17,561 nucleotides of DNA from Lichtheimia corymbifera B2541 (Eukaryota; Mucoromycota; Mucoromycetes; Mucorales; Lichtheimiaceae), in assembly GCA_000697475.1 (NCBI GenBank), contig JNEU01000473.1, forward strand, positions 1 through 17,561, written 5' to 3'. Below, piece by piece: positions 1-9,906 of this stretch; positions within the stretch are counted from its first letter, which is position 1, and every line of letters begins with the position of its first letter. A program made the position numbers and the translations under genes. The notes beneath the pieces were generated by a model. The model was not told where the DNA came from, ran no database searches, and saw only the letters and a program-made list of their open reading frames with translations.

Positions 1-10
1 GGGGGTGCCA

Positions 11-77
11 GAGGGGGGTGCAAATAGGCGCGCCCGCACATGAGGGGGGGTGCAAATAGCCCAGCCCTCACGAACTT
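11..77. repeat. G-rich tandem pair containing GGTGCAAATAG
   Basis: Two head-to-tail units of about 33 bp each begin with GAGGGGGG and carry TGCAAATAG (near 15-27 and 44-59). A partial GGGGGTGCCA precedes them at the window edge. The 16-mer GGTGCAAATAGCCCAG at 49-64 recurs exactly at 11955-11970. I read this as the end or subterminal part of a dispersed repeat. The element type is unknown, because the window starts inside it. Confidence 0.5.
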
Positions 78-216
78 GACAGTTGCTCACTAGCTGCCTT
101 CCGCCACGCCGACCAATTTTGTTCTATTGATGTCCCCAGGTTTAATTGTAACATTTTGACTTAGCAGCGTCGTATGTTTTGCTATACTGTAAGCCTGAGG
201 ACTGAGGCACTTGCAG

Positions 217-328
217 GGATACAATGCTCTTCTTGCTGGTCAACCGTTTCCCTCATTACCATTATGCTTTTCGACTATAGTGAGTTCCGTATTCCAATTG
301 GGGACAGCCTCAATTTCCATGGCATTGT
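217..328 (+). repeat. Left arm of a 112-bp inverted repeat
   Basis: Positions 217-328 match the reverse complement of 697-808 at 110 of 112 bases by direct reading. The two differences lie near the inner end of this arm (GGGGAC against GGGAAC, and CATGG against CATAG). The arms are separated by 368 bp. On the + strand this arm is open from GGATAC to a TAA at 328-330, the same reading frame that the right arm shows on the - strand, so it is an inverted copy of a once-coding or coding-like segment. Confidence 0.9.
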
Positions 329-949
329 AAATGACCCTTGGCCATAACTGGAGTACCCATATGCACAATACAGACCTTATTATGATACATCGCATTCTTG
401 TCAACTCCCTTTATTGGTAATGAAGGCCCAAGCATCTTTCCAGTATTAACCAACCAGTGATTGGGGAATGCAAAGATAAGAGGGTGAAAGAGAAGGAACA
501 TAGGGAGCATAAGGAACATAACGAAAGCAAACAAAGGATACAAAAGGAATATGGGCGTATAATTTTGCTTCCTGCCGTATCTTCAGCACATATGCTGGAA
601 GATCTGCATCGATAAGCATAGGGAAATAGTGAACAAAAGGAACACGATGAGGGCGGGCAGGATCATCTGCTTTTTTACTATAGGCCATATACTATGACAA
701 TGCTATGGAAATTGAGGCTGTTCCCAATTGGAATACGGAACTCACTATAGTCGAAAAGCATAATGGTAATGAGGGAAACGGTTGACCAGCAAGAAGAGCA
801 TTGTATCCATGCATGAAAAGGGTCTTTACAGCTGCCTTCAACTTGCTTCCACCAATCTCCTCCATATACCCAGTACCACACAATGATTCAGCCGACCGAG
901 GCTCCTGATAATTAATAGCTTCAAACACAAAACGCTGTATATATAACAT
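310..949 (-). pseudogene. Decayed-looking coding remnant, family not recognised
   Basis: Read on the minus strand, three consecutive open pieces in different frames (about 949-692, 688-446 and 543-310) have protein-like composition. They include a hydrophobic, Phe/Leu/Pro-rich stretch around 470-540 that looks like membrane segments. No set of GT-AG introns that I could see joins them into one convincing protein, and one piece overlaps the inverted repeat. This may be a broken gene, part of a mobile element, or a gene with exons I failed to place. I do not recognise a family. Confidence 0.3.
697..808 (-). repeat. Right arm of a 112-bp inverted repeat
   Basis: This is the inverted partner of 217-328. 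On the minus strand it sits inside an 85-codon open frame (692-949), so the right arm is probably the original and the left arm the copy (inference). A transcript crossing both arms could fold into a long near-perfect stem with a 368-nt loop. Confidence 0.9.
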
Positions 950-994
950 AAAAACATCAGCTAATAATAGGTTAATAGCTAAACCCGGGTAGTT

Positions 995-2717
995 CTATAA
1001 TGTAGCAAAAACAGTCCTTGTAGTGAGAAGTGCTTGAGTATCTGTCGCCGTCTTCGTGGTTGTGACATCAGTGACTATGGGAGGTAGAATAGCCCAATCG
1101 CTGTGGAAGTCTGTGTGGAGTTCATGGTCTGTATGCAAACGTGTATATGTCTTGGTGATAGTGATAGGTCTAGTTGAATAGATGTTGTGTTCATGCGCTG
1201 TGAGTGTGTATGTCACATATTGGGTTTCAGTGTTGACGATCTGTGGGGCAAAGGTTGTCTCTGTTTTTGTGACGGTAACACGAGCTGTGGTTGACTCCAC
1301 TGGTTCAGTTGACTGTTCAGATGGAGTGGTTGTCGATTCTTCGGGTGGAGTGGATGACGATTGTTCGGTTGAGCTGGGTTGCACCTCAGTTGTGGTTGCT
1401 GTGGGCACTGCAATGTTTACGAGAACAGGAAAACATCCTTCGAAATTATCCGAGCAATGACCACTGGGATCATCAGCATATGGCTGAATATGGGTACCTC
1501 TTGTAGGATTTTCCCAACTGTATTCTTTAGCAAGTACTTGCCCTGAAAAATGTCCATTTTCGCCATCAATGACATGACCTAGATACCTTCTATTTAGAAT
1601 AAGAGTTTTGGCTGATATACACCATCACACCTACCATTATATGCCATCACATAACCACCCATCACCTCCGTGTCACGAATTAGGGTAAACGACCCATCAT
1701 GATCAAACCTTCCATCTGTGTCCACTGGATAAAAGTTGTAGATAATGTTGCAAGATAGGAAGCCTTGACTTGGTCTCGCCGTTGAGATGCGAATGCTGTG
1801 ACCAGAATTTACAGGTACCTAAGCGTGATGCCATGAGATCGATATCAAAATCGAAAATCTGACCATCGTATTACGTTAATGACTACAGTATGCTCGTGGG
1901 TTTCCGGAGTCAACGTGGTGAAATCGTAGTCTGTTGGACCAGGCCATGATCCTAATCCCAAGAGCATATGGGATGGATCAGACAACTCCTCAGGGTTAGC
2001 GTCTCCACAATACATGGGGGTGATACTTTTGTCGCAAGTGTCCATGATGAAAATATCGTAATGAGTATGCCCTGGGTCGGGGCTTCTGAATACAGTGACA
2101 GTGTTGTCACTGTTTAATCGCATGTTTGGATACCATTTTGCGAATAATTCTGATGCCTGGCTGAGCTGATATTGCCACAATGTGAAATTAAGTATACCGG
2201 TATCCTGATCAGTGATGATACTACATCCAGCTGCCCTGCCACTTCCATGCACTTGTGCTGTATCACCACCACCAGCTAAAAATGCATCACCAGTTACTGA
2301 AATAGGGCCACCATCAATTTGTCCTTCTACTACCAAGCCATAGTTTCCAAAATAAGTCTCATCTGATGAAGCGGGGCACGACGCTCCCCGTTGGGTATTG
2401 ACATTAATCCCAGGCGAGTCCATATTGCCTTGCACTGCCAACGGCCCTGGAACTGAACCCCCACCAGAACGAAAGTCACCCAGAAACACGCCGGCAAAGC
2501 GACGCACCTTATTTGTATTGTCTGTTAACAATAACACATCTACCGCTTTGATCACTCTTAGCTGTACCTGGTTACCCATAAAATCCTCGTTATACGGTGG
2601 ACATTGCAGTCCTAAAAGTGGCCGATTCTCCTCTTGTCGCTTGTAGAATAAAGGATTCCTTTGAGCAACAATCAAAAGGGCAAGGTGAGAAATAACAAAT
2701 ATAATACGTTTGAACAT
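995..2717 (-). CDS. Secreted choice-of-anchor A domain protein with Ser/Thr-rich tail
   Basis: The model is exons 2717-1875, 1818-1635 and 1578-995, giving 536 residues. Both introns (1819-1874, 1579-1634) are 56 nt with GT-AG ends, and each splice keeps the frame. The N-terminus (MFKRIIFVISHLALLIVAQ) looks like a signal peptide. A Lys-Arg at residues 26-27 could be a Kex2-type site. Residues about 50-370 carry choice-of-anchor A signatures: GVFLGDF, a VPGPLAVQGN-like segment, ISVTGDAFLAGGG, and after splicing IIYNFYPVD followed by GQVLAKEYSW. Six or more cysteines suggest disulfides, and NFT near residue 177 is a possible N-glycosylation site. From about residue 400 the chain is Ser/Thr/Pro-rich, as in O-glycosylated cell-wall stalks. 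The C-terminus (TVFATL) lacks the hydrophobic tail of a GPI signal, so it is probably released or held in the wall by other means. The domain is known from bacterial surface proteins and fungi; an adhesin or wall role is inference. Confidence 0.85.
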
Positions 2718-4763
2718 GGGTTGTGCAGGATGGTTTCTATCAGAAAGAGATACTATGAATTGGAATGTGCTTGTACTGGAATGTAAATGGTGTTGCTATG
2801 TAATTCAGCAGTTGTGCATGATCTATTGTATCTAGTGTTTGTATCTTTTCTTTTTAGCGAGCAATGTTTGCAATATCAACCGACGCAATGCATGTATAAT
2901 TTCCAGTTCCCTACAATCATAAAGCATATGATTCTCCAGCAATTCAGCATACAAAGACCCATCTATTGTACGGGAAGTAATACATAACCATCTGCAGCAC
3001 AACTATTGCATCAACATGTGCTCAGCAAGGAGATATGAGTATGACCTTTAGCAACAGAGCAACTACAAGATGAATACAGCTGTCTAATACATGGTTCTTA
3101 CCCGTGAAAGCGCGTGATAATATTGCAGGATTGTTGATGGGAGATGTACTCACTAAATTTACTTTATATGATGAACACATAGACTAATCGGCAGTCGTTT
3201 TTTTTTTGGTTCCTGATGCATTCGTTGCTGTTTTTAGAAGTACGCTCTAAGCTAATTCATATAATCAGCAAATGACGATCTTCAAGTATAAGGGAGAAGA
3301 GATTGCAGAATGGCACCACTAGTTGCACTATCAAATTCTACGTCCGATAGCATAATATTATATTTAATCAGTGGATGCACTGGAAGGAAAAAAATATACT
3401 CAGTGATAGCTGACGGCTTCCAAGGATCAACTTGTTGTATTTGGTGTATGCGAATACAAGGTGTTATGCTTGCAGGATCAGCTCGCAGTGAGTGATTTCT
3501 GCTATTGGTGATGAAGCAAGCAACCAGGGAAGAAAACTTTCTGACAAGCTATAGATCGGTGGAACTTCTCTCATTTCGGTTTGCCCACGGTCATACTTTT
3601 GTCAGGCTCAGAATAGCAAAAACGATTCTGTTTTCTTTCACATGGGCTATATGTAATAATGAAGGTATTGTAAATAGAGAACTGAAAATAGAAAAAGGAA
3701 TATGTTATCGTAACTGGTAAGTACGTCAGTTTCTGTCATATGGGGAGTTGATATCAATAGTGCTGCTGTGCACGTCTCACGATATGCACAAAGCTTTTAT
3801 ATGTATGCTCGGAAGGTCTTCTCGATCTTCTTGGGAAAAATTAGTGGGACTCCAGACTCCAGTGAATCATGCAAGCGGATGCACAGAACCTTTTACTGAT
3901 CTTTCTTACGACGCACATCACGTCATCTTTCCTGGATGAAGAACGATCAAACGTATATACCACTGAATTACTATATTACCATTATTGATATTTTCGGTGC
4001 TAACACCATGCTTGTTTCGCCCAACGACTGTCCTCTTTGTTTCAATAGGAGTAACCGGTTCCAGGCACCCATCAACACCATTCCCATGAAAGATTTTTCA
4101 TCGATATGCGCCCTGTGATCTCCACAAGCTGTGCTTTAAGTTTCTAGTCACGCTTTCAAGGATGTCCGAAGCTTGCTAGCGTATACGACCCAAAAAGGTA
4201 GGATTGCGTAGCATGCATGAAATGCGTAGTTCGGATAAGCGGTAAACCTACTTGAACTTCCGATGGTCTTCCTTTCTTTCCATCATGATGGTGTTAGTTG
4301 ACCTCATTCTCACCAACACTATTGATAATCTTACTGAAGATGATGACATAATATTGTGATCAGTGGCGCATCAAAATGATGCGATTTATATGTGAGAATG
4401 AGCCTGCTCAAATCAACAAAGCTGTAACAGGTATCCGTGCACTTTTAACTTTTTTTTTGGACTGGAGGAGCACAAAGACTACAAAAATGGCAAATGACTG
4501 ATTGGGTTGCGTAGTCACGAGGAAATAATCTATTACGCTGACAGCAAATAATTCTGCCCTTGTCTTCCCGTGCCATAATCGTGGGAAAAAGAAACTATAC
4601 TGGCACATGTCTGACTTAGCAAATGTCTACTCATAGTTAACCTCTAGCGTCTAACGGTGGTTTATTCATTATCTGTAACACAACAGGACTTCGTTTATGC
4701 TCCAGATCTTGAAGGGAATATAAAACGAGCCTGCAAAATGAGACAGATATTAGTGGCGCTACT
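2718..4763. other. 2-kb region without a recognisable gene
   Basis: This lies between the starts of two divergent genes and must hold both promoters. Open frames here are all under about 75 codons, do not chain through plausible splice sites and show no family motif. The only structure I noted is a short perfect hairpin at 4367-4383 (CGCATCA, AAA loop, TGATGCG) and poly-T runs at 3199-3208 and 4450-4458. I see no tRNA and no clear transposon end. Confidence 0.6.
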
Positions 4764-6288
4764 ATGGTTGAAAAATATACGGAGAACAACAAGGGATCTA
4801 ATCCAGAGACTATATCACTTGGTATGTACATGCTGCTAAACTCGAAATATGATTCTAACTTCCCCAATTACATTATTCACTACACTCAAGAATCGAGCGC
4901 AGACAAAAAGTGGCGAGCAAGTGATCCCATTGATCGGTCTAAAGGTGGCAGTGTGTTTGGTGCCTTTTACAATATTGTTTGTTGTGTTTGCGGCACAGGG
5001 ATGTTGGGATTATCGCAAGCAGTTGCCCGTGGAGGTTGGGCTGCCATCTCTCTACTTATACTTGCATGGTGGATGGCCACAGTAAGTCTCATGCAAATTC
5101 GACCATACATATGGCGTCATCCCCATGCTTATCAAATATGCACAGTACGGTTCTATCATTCTTATCAAATGCTTGTATCATCCACGAAGACAAACTATGC
5201 GCATCAGTACCTTCAAAGGAGTTGCGGAAGACGCATTTGGAAAGCTGGGTGGATGGCTGTCCTTTTTTTTCACCTCATGGGTACTCTTAGGCACTCCCAT
5301 TCTTTATCTTGTATTGATTGGGCAAAACATGAATCACCTATGCCGTGGCACGGTTGGTGAAATTGGTGGCATCCCATGGACAATTATATGGGCTGTCATC
5401 ATAACTATTCCTTTTGTGTTGATGAAGAATATGAAAGAGATAGCGTGGACAAGCTTTGTGGGAATGGCGGCATGCTTTTTAAGCTCGATGATGGTGATTA
5501 TTATGGTGGGTATCGACTCACCCACACATGCCGCAGATGCTGTGCATTCCAACATTGTTTGGGAGGGTTTTCCAACGTCTCTTGCGACCATCGCATTCAG
5601 TATGGGTGGCAATGTCATATATCCTAATGTTGAGGCATCCATGTGTCGACCCAGGTCATGGCCAAGCACAGCTATCATAGCAGTTACCACATGCGCCATG
5701 TTATACATCGCTATCTCAATTCCTGGCTACTATGTGTATGGAGAGAAAGTAAGCAACCCGCTATATAATAGCTTACCTGAAGGTGCTGTGAAGCTTATCA
5801 TTATCGTTCTGGTGACAACCAACATCCTTGTGAGTGTGCCGATCTTCCTTATGTCATTTACTCTCGACGTCGAATTCATGACCAATATCACCGTGGCAAG
5901 ATTGGGAAAGTGGCTTGAATTTGTGTTCAGAGCTATTGTTCGCATATCTATTATGGTTTTTTGCACAGTCGTTGGTTGTGTTGTGCCATACTTCGACTTG
6001 CTCATGGGTTTGTTCGGTGCTTTCGGATATTGCACTGCCATTTTTATCATACCAGTTAGTATACAGGCTTTATTCTCTTTCGATCATATGTCGTATATTA
6101 ACAATAGACAATGATAGGTTATGTGTTACTGGCGCCTAACCGGTTTTCGGAACAAGCCAATATGGGAGAACGCGTGGTGCATGTTGATGCTTGTGTTTGG
6201 CATAGTTGGATTGGTGTTTGGAAGCTGGGGTGCAATGGCAGATCTTATCCAGGCCTTCCATGACGATGCTGCTTCTGCTACTTCCTAG
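4764..6288 (+). CDS. AAAP-family amino acid transporter
   Basis: The model is exons 4764-4821, 4891-5081, 5146-6054 and 6118-6288, giving 442 residues, the usual size for this family. Introns are 69, 64 and 63 nt with donors GTATGT, GTAAGT and GTTAGT; the first has a TTCTAACTT branch-like site. The protein has a short hydrophilic cytosolic N-tail (residues 1-38), then about 11 membrane segments. The first contains GTGMLGLSQAVARGGW (54-69), the conserved amino acid permease (Aa_trans, PF01490) start. FSMGGNVIYPNVEASM matches the mid-domain region. The last exon restores a C-terminal helix (RLTGFRNKPIWE, then hydrophobic residues) that is missing if the third intron is read through. Such carriers move neutral amino acids across plasma or vacuolar membranes with protons; the substrate and membrane here are unknown. 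Intron 1 has no in-frame stop and is a multiple of three, so its removal is the least certain part. Confidence 0.9.
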
Positions 6289-6320
6289 AAAAAACGTGTA
6301 TAAACTCTCTCACTTTTGTC

Positions 6321-6326
6321 AATAAA
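6321..6326 (+). terminator. AATAAA polyadenylation signal
   Basis: A canonical AATAAA lies 33 bp downstream of the permease stop codon (6286-6288), at a suitable distance to direct 3'-end cleavage of that transcript. Confidence 0.55.
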
Positions 6327-7176
6327 TATCTAAATGTATATGCTCATTCAGCTCACTTCGCTTGTCTGTTCGATAGCAACTTTTGTGCTGTTGCTTACAT
6401 GCAATGTGCGTGCCTTATACTATCATGTTGTCAATCTATGAACCTGTCTATTATCATTGTGAATACATGAAGATTGTATATGATATGTGGCGACTTGATG
6501 CATGATGCGTGATAACATAGTGTCAATCATTATCAGTAGCTGAATTTTGCCCGCGGCTTATGTTATAACCATATTATTACCCCTGCTAGTTTCCTCGTGC
6601 ACACCATCATCATGTAAGTACATGTTTATCACTATGCAGGTAGCATTTTCCTACATCCTTCCAATAGAGATAGAGATCAACCCATATTTTGCCAGGGCTC
6701 CAACTTCCACCAAAGCTTCGCCTGTTTTTCTTTGCAACCCCCTCCCCAGACTACGAGTGCCGAGTAAGTGTACTATGTTTTCTTCTTCTGGTGCATTCAT
6801 CTTGGTGCACTGATATTTTCCATTGTATTCATGAAAGAAACATTCTTATGTTATACTTGTCTCCTTTTCCGCCTCTCCTCTCCTTTTTTTTTGTTATTTG
6901 TAATGTCTTGTTGAAGGTAGGTTTGTGAAGATGGGAAGATGAATACTATCAAATACCAGACTTTACTGGACGTCATTCCTTTCGGATACAATCACCTCCT
7001 GCTGTTCTCCATTATTCCTTTCTCTTTTACTAAGGTTCTCTTTTGGTATTATCAACAAGCCTTTATTTGTATAATACTATAAAGTTGAAAAGGTCCAAAT
7101 TGCATTACTGTCTTAACGTCCACAGTTTTTTAAATCAGCAGTTGCTGCTGGGATTTTCGCCCTCCTTTCTGAAATA
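6327..7176. other. Intergenic region between permease and UAA transporter
   Basis: About 850 bp with no supported gene. It holds the 3' flank of the permease and the promoter of the downstream transporter, with pyrimidine-rich tracts near 6860-6900 that are typical of fungal promoters. Open frames at 6547-6928 are low-complexity and show no homology that I recognise. Confidence 0.6.
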
Positions 7177-8601
7177 ATGACCATAGCCGCATCTCCAAAC
7201 GTGCTGGCATCAGCAGCGAGCATAATGGCACCTGAGCTGCCCTTGGTACTCTCTCTTATTTTCGGCGGATGTTGCAGTAATGTCTTTGCTCTTGAAGTCA
7301 TTGTCAAGTAAGGAACCAGTAGTTGAAGAGATTTCGTGCATCACACTCAAGCAGTTTTTCGTTGACATAGAGATGTCCCGAAGAGTGGTGAGTATATATC
7401 TGCCCTTGTAGTGTTTGATCTCAACGACGATAGTGAGGCTAATAAGGTTATGGCTATCAAGGACATTTGGTGACTTTTGGACAGTTCCTATTTGTTGCAC
7501 TGGAAGGTTTAAGGCACCAATTGGAATGGGGAGAAGGGCTATTGCCCATACGTTTAAAGAAGACCAAAGTGCCCTTGTCACGGTGGATGCTCATGGTGGC
7601 ATTATTCTTCGCAGTCTCTGTACTCAACAATCTTGCACTTGGATACCGCATATCAATGCCCTTACACATCATTTTCCGTAGTGGTGGTTTATTTACAAGC
7701 ATGGTGATGGGCGCACTCGTTCTACGGAAACGATATCCTCTTGGTCAGGTGGTCGGTGTAGGATTAGTCACTCTTGGTGTGATCTGGGCAACGTTGGATA
7801 ATGCAGGAATGGATAATGACTCTCAGGTAAGGGTGTGAATTAATAACAAAGGCGGGTGCTGATGTATACTAGGAAAATGCAGGGTCAACAACCGAGTTTA
7901 TGACAGGCATCGCTATCTTGGTGGTGGCTATGATTCTATCAGCCTTGATGGGCTTGTTGCAGGAACTCACCTATAAGAAATATGGCAAGCAGTGGCGTGA
8001 GGGATTATTTTATACTGTAACTATTCAACCCCATTCTTGAGCTCTTTTTCATCCGTATTAATTAAGTACATAGCACTTTCTGGCGCTTCCGTTCTTTATG
8101 TTATTTTATAAGGATCTGATAACCAATGCCACCATATACTCATCATCTGCCGTTGCACCATTACCAGCACTCTTCGAGCAAGTGCCTGTCTTGGGTCATG
8201 CCCTGAATACATTGCTGCCGACTCCGATTCATAACATGCTTAGCCGTGTCCAATTACCGAAGTTATGGGCTTTCCTTGCTCTCAATGTGTTAACTCAGTA
8301 AGACAATACGATCGGCTGTATATGAATACCAGAGAGACTCAATATACCCGATTAATATAGGTATGTGTGCATTGCAGGCGTGAACAGGATGACCGCAGTG
8401 GCAAGCTCCTTGACTTTGAATCTTGTACTTAATCTACGCAAATTCACATCACTTTTATTATCCATATTATACTTTGATAACGAATTTGGAACAGGTGCTA
8501 AGATGGGAACATGTCTCGTGATTGCTGGCACCGTCGTATATACATATGCTGGCATTCGACAATCTAAAACTAGTATTTCAAGTAGAGAAAAGAGTAACTA
8601 G
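7177..8601 (+). CDS. UAA/YEA4-type UDP-N-acetylglucosamine transporter
   Basis: The model is exons 7177-7307, 7371-7387, 7462-7826, 7873-8016, 8074-8297 and 8361-8601, giving 373 residues. The five GT-AG introns are 63, 74, 46, 57 and 63 nt. The chain is a multi-span drug/metabolite-superfamily carrier. Family landmarks are GGCCSNVFALE (30-40), SGHLVTFGQFLFVALEG (49-65), LNNLALGY (104-111), PLHIIFRSGG (116-125), REGLFYTHFLALP spanning the fourth intron, and LTQYVCIAGVNRMTAV spanning the fifth. The order matches yeast Yea4 and related UDP-GlcNAc transporters of the ER/Golgi membrane, which import UDP-GlcNAc in exchange for UMP for glycan and chitin synthesis. Exact substrate is inferred from family resemblance; other UAA members carry UDP-galactose or UDP-xylose. 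Exon 2 is only 17 nt (see finding). The C-terminus is hydrophilic and lacks a KKxx motif. Confidence 0.9.
7371..7387 (+). other. 17-nt microexon of the UAA transporter
   Basis: These 17 nt complete the Lys codon from exon 1 (AA+A), encode Asp-Val-Pro-Lys-Ser, and give the first base of a Gly codon (G+GA). They produce KDVPKSG directly before HLVTFGQF. It is flanked by TAG acceptor and GTGAGT donor. Without it, exons 1 and 3 are out of phase (phase 2 into phase 1) and the loop typical of the family is missing. Confidence 0.8.
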
Positions 8602-8755
8602 CATCATATAAACCATTTTTTATATCAGTTTGCATCTTTATTTCCAAAAATGACAAATAATTTAAGACTTGGCGATTAAAGACAAATATTTAGTGAGCAT
8701 TGCAAATAACAAGAGCAATGATACAACTTACTTCTACCGGGCATGAAGCCTTACC

Positions 8756-8872
8756 TGAGGTGAACGAAAATGAGAATAATGATAAAACAAAGGAACAGTA
8801 AAAATGAGTCTCTTTGAGATTGATTTTTACACTGTTCCTTTGTTTACATTATTTACATTTTCGTTCACCTCA
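8756..8872. mobile_element. Foldback/MITE-like inverted repeat
   Basis: Arms 8756-8804 and 8824-8872 are imperfect inverted copies of about 49 bp. The outer 17 bp are perfect (TGAGGTGAACGAAAATG against its reverse complement). The loop is about 19 nt. No clear target-site duplication flanks it. It could be a small non-autonomous foldback element or a long terminator-like hairpin; it lies about 155 bp past the transporter stop codon and could be in its 3' untranslated region. Confidence 0.6.
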
Positions 8873-8893
8873 TTTTTTCTCTTTGAGATTGAT
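8809..8893 (+). repeat. 16-bp direct repeat, two copies
   Basis: TCTCTTTGAGATTGAT occurs exactly at 8809-8824 (loop and start of the right arm of the hairpin) and at 8878-8893 (just outside the right arm). This spacing suggests that the right arm and its flank arose by local template switching or slippage (inference). Confidence 0.75.
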
Positions 8894-8906
8894 GTTTATT
8901 CTAAAC

Positions 8907-9104
8907 TGTGGTGGACACGGATAAAGACAAGAATAAAGATAAACAAAAGAGACTAGGAAAGATACAGTGAAACTGTTAACTACCGATTTATTATGTGAAT
9001 AGGTGTCCTTATATACTAGTTATTAGGAATGTTAGGTGTAGGAATGTATAATAAAATTAACGGGACCAGCCCTTGATATAGATTTATGCACGCCAGATGT
9101 CACA
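8907..9104 (-). mobile_element. Solo LTR, 198 bp, with TAAAC target duplication
   Basis: Read on the minus strand the element starts TGTGACATCTGG and ends GTGTCCACCACA, i.e. TG...CA ends. It is flanked by an exact 5-bp direct repeat TAAAC at 8902-8906 and 9105-9109. Inside, on the minus strand, a TATATAAG box (about 9009-9016) is followed some 30 bp later by AATAAAT, as in LTR promoters. No internal coding region or second LTR is nearby, so it is a solo LTR. Superfamily (copia or gypsy) cannot be told from the LTR alone. Confidence 0.75.
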
Positions 9105-9257
9105 TAAACATCTGAAGACGATGCTCCAATGCTTTTATATCTTAATTCTAGTGTCGGGTGTATAGTATGCAAATAGGAGAGGATGCCAGAGATGTATATG
9201 ATGTGCAAGTAAATGTTGTCACATTAGATCATGCATACATATGATACTCGCAATTAC

Positions 9258-9637
9258 TGGGACTGGGATGGTGTGGTGGTTCAGGCACTACATCTCCGAC
9301 GTGCTTGGTATAGGTGTAGCTCAGATTAGATTTATAATTCTTTTGGCCATCTTTCGTTTATATAAAACTTTCAGAACACCTACCGAGTCTCGCGTACTCA
9401 CTAACGTTACCAATATACACACACACAAACACACCTACACCAGCACAGATGGGACTGGGACAACATGCTATAGGTAACTTAGGACCAGAACAGCACTGGG
9501 ATATACCATAGCCATTCCCAGTCCCAGTTGGGACAACATAATATCTCATCCCAGAAAATGTAGTTAAAGGTCTGGGACAGCTCCTTGACCCAGGTCCCAA
9601 ATGTTTGGGGCATCCCAGTTCCCGAATATGCTGGGAC
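9258..9637. repeat. Cluster of TGGGAC/GTCCCA words
   Basis: TGGGAC occurs at 9258, 9450, 9456, 9529, 9573 and 9632, and its complement GTCCCA at 9521 and 9594. The 10-mer TGGGACAACA occurs twice (9456, 9529). Many further CCCAG/GGGA fragments lie between. Such dense short words in both orientations resemble subterminal transposase-binding repeats of DNA transposons (hAT-like elements are one example). I could not define ends or a target duplication. Confidence 0.5.
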
Positions 9638-9906
9638 ACCTCAGCTGCGGGATTGTTCTCTGATAGATATTTTTATGTATACATAAAAGTTGCAAACTTC
9701 ATGTGTAATGAATGTTATCGACTAATGTTTCACTTACTTCGCCAAAATGTTATGAATTCTGCTACTGTGAGGATAAAGGTTGGGATGGAGAAGGAAGCAG
9801 GAACGTGGAACGTGCTAGGTGCTTTCCAACAGGAATCAGGTTGAGAATAAGAAGGATAAAGGATGTCTACTGCACTACTGGTCGAGACAGCAGTACAATG
9901 ACAGAA

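Noticed and set aside
310..543. Possible glycerol-3-phosphate acyltransferase-like membrane fragment
   Set aside because: The hydrophobic stretch is only a vague resemblance; no acyltransferase motif (HX4D or similar) is visible.
735..755. ACTCACTATAG resembling part of the phage T7 promoter
   Set aside because: Only 11 bp match, it lies inside the inverted repeat and appears in both arms; there is no other vector or phage sequence around it.
3310..4118. Chain of small + strand open frames as a possible gene
   Set aside because: The pieces are in different frames, with no matching splice phases and no family motif.
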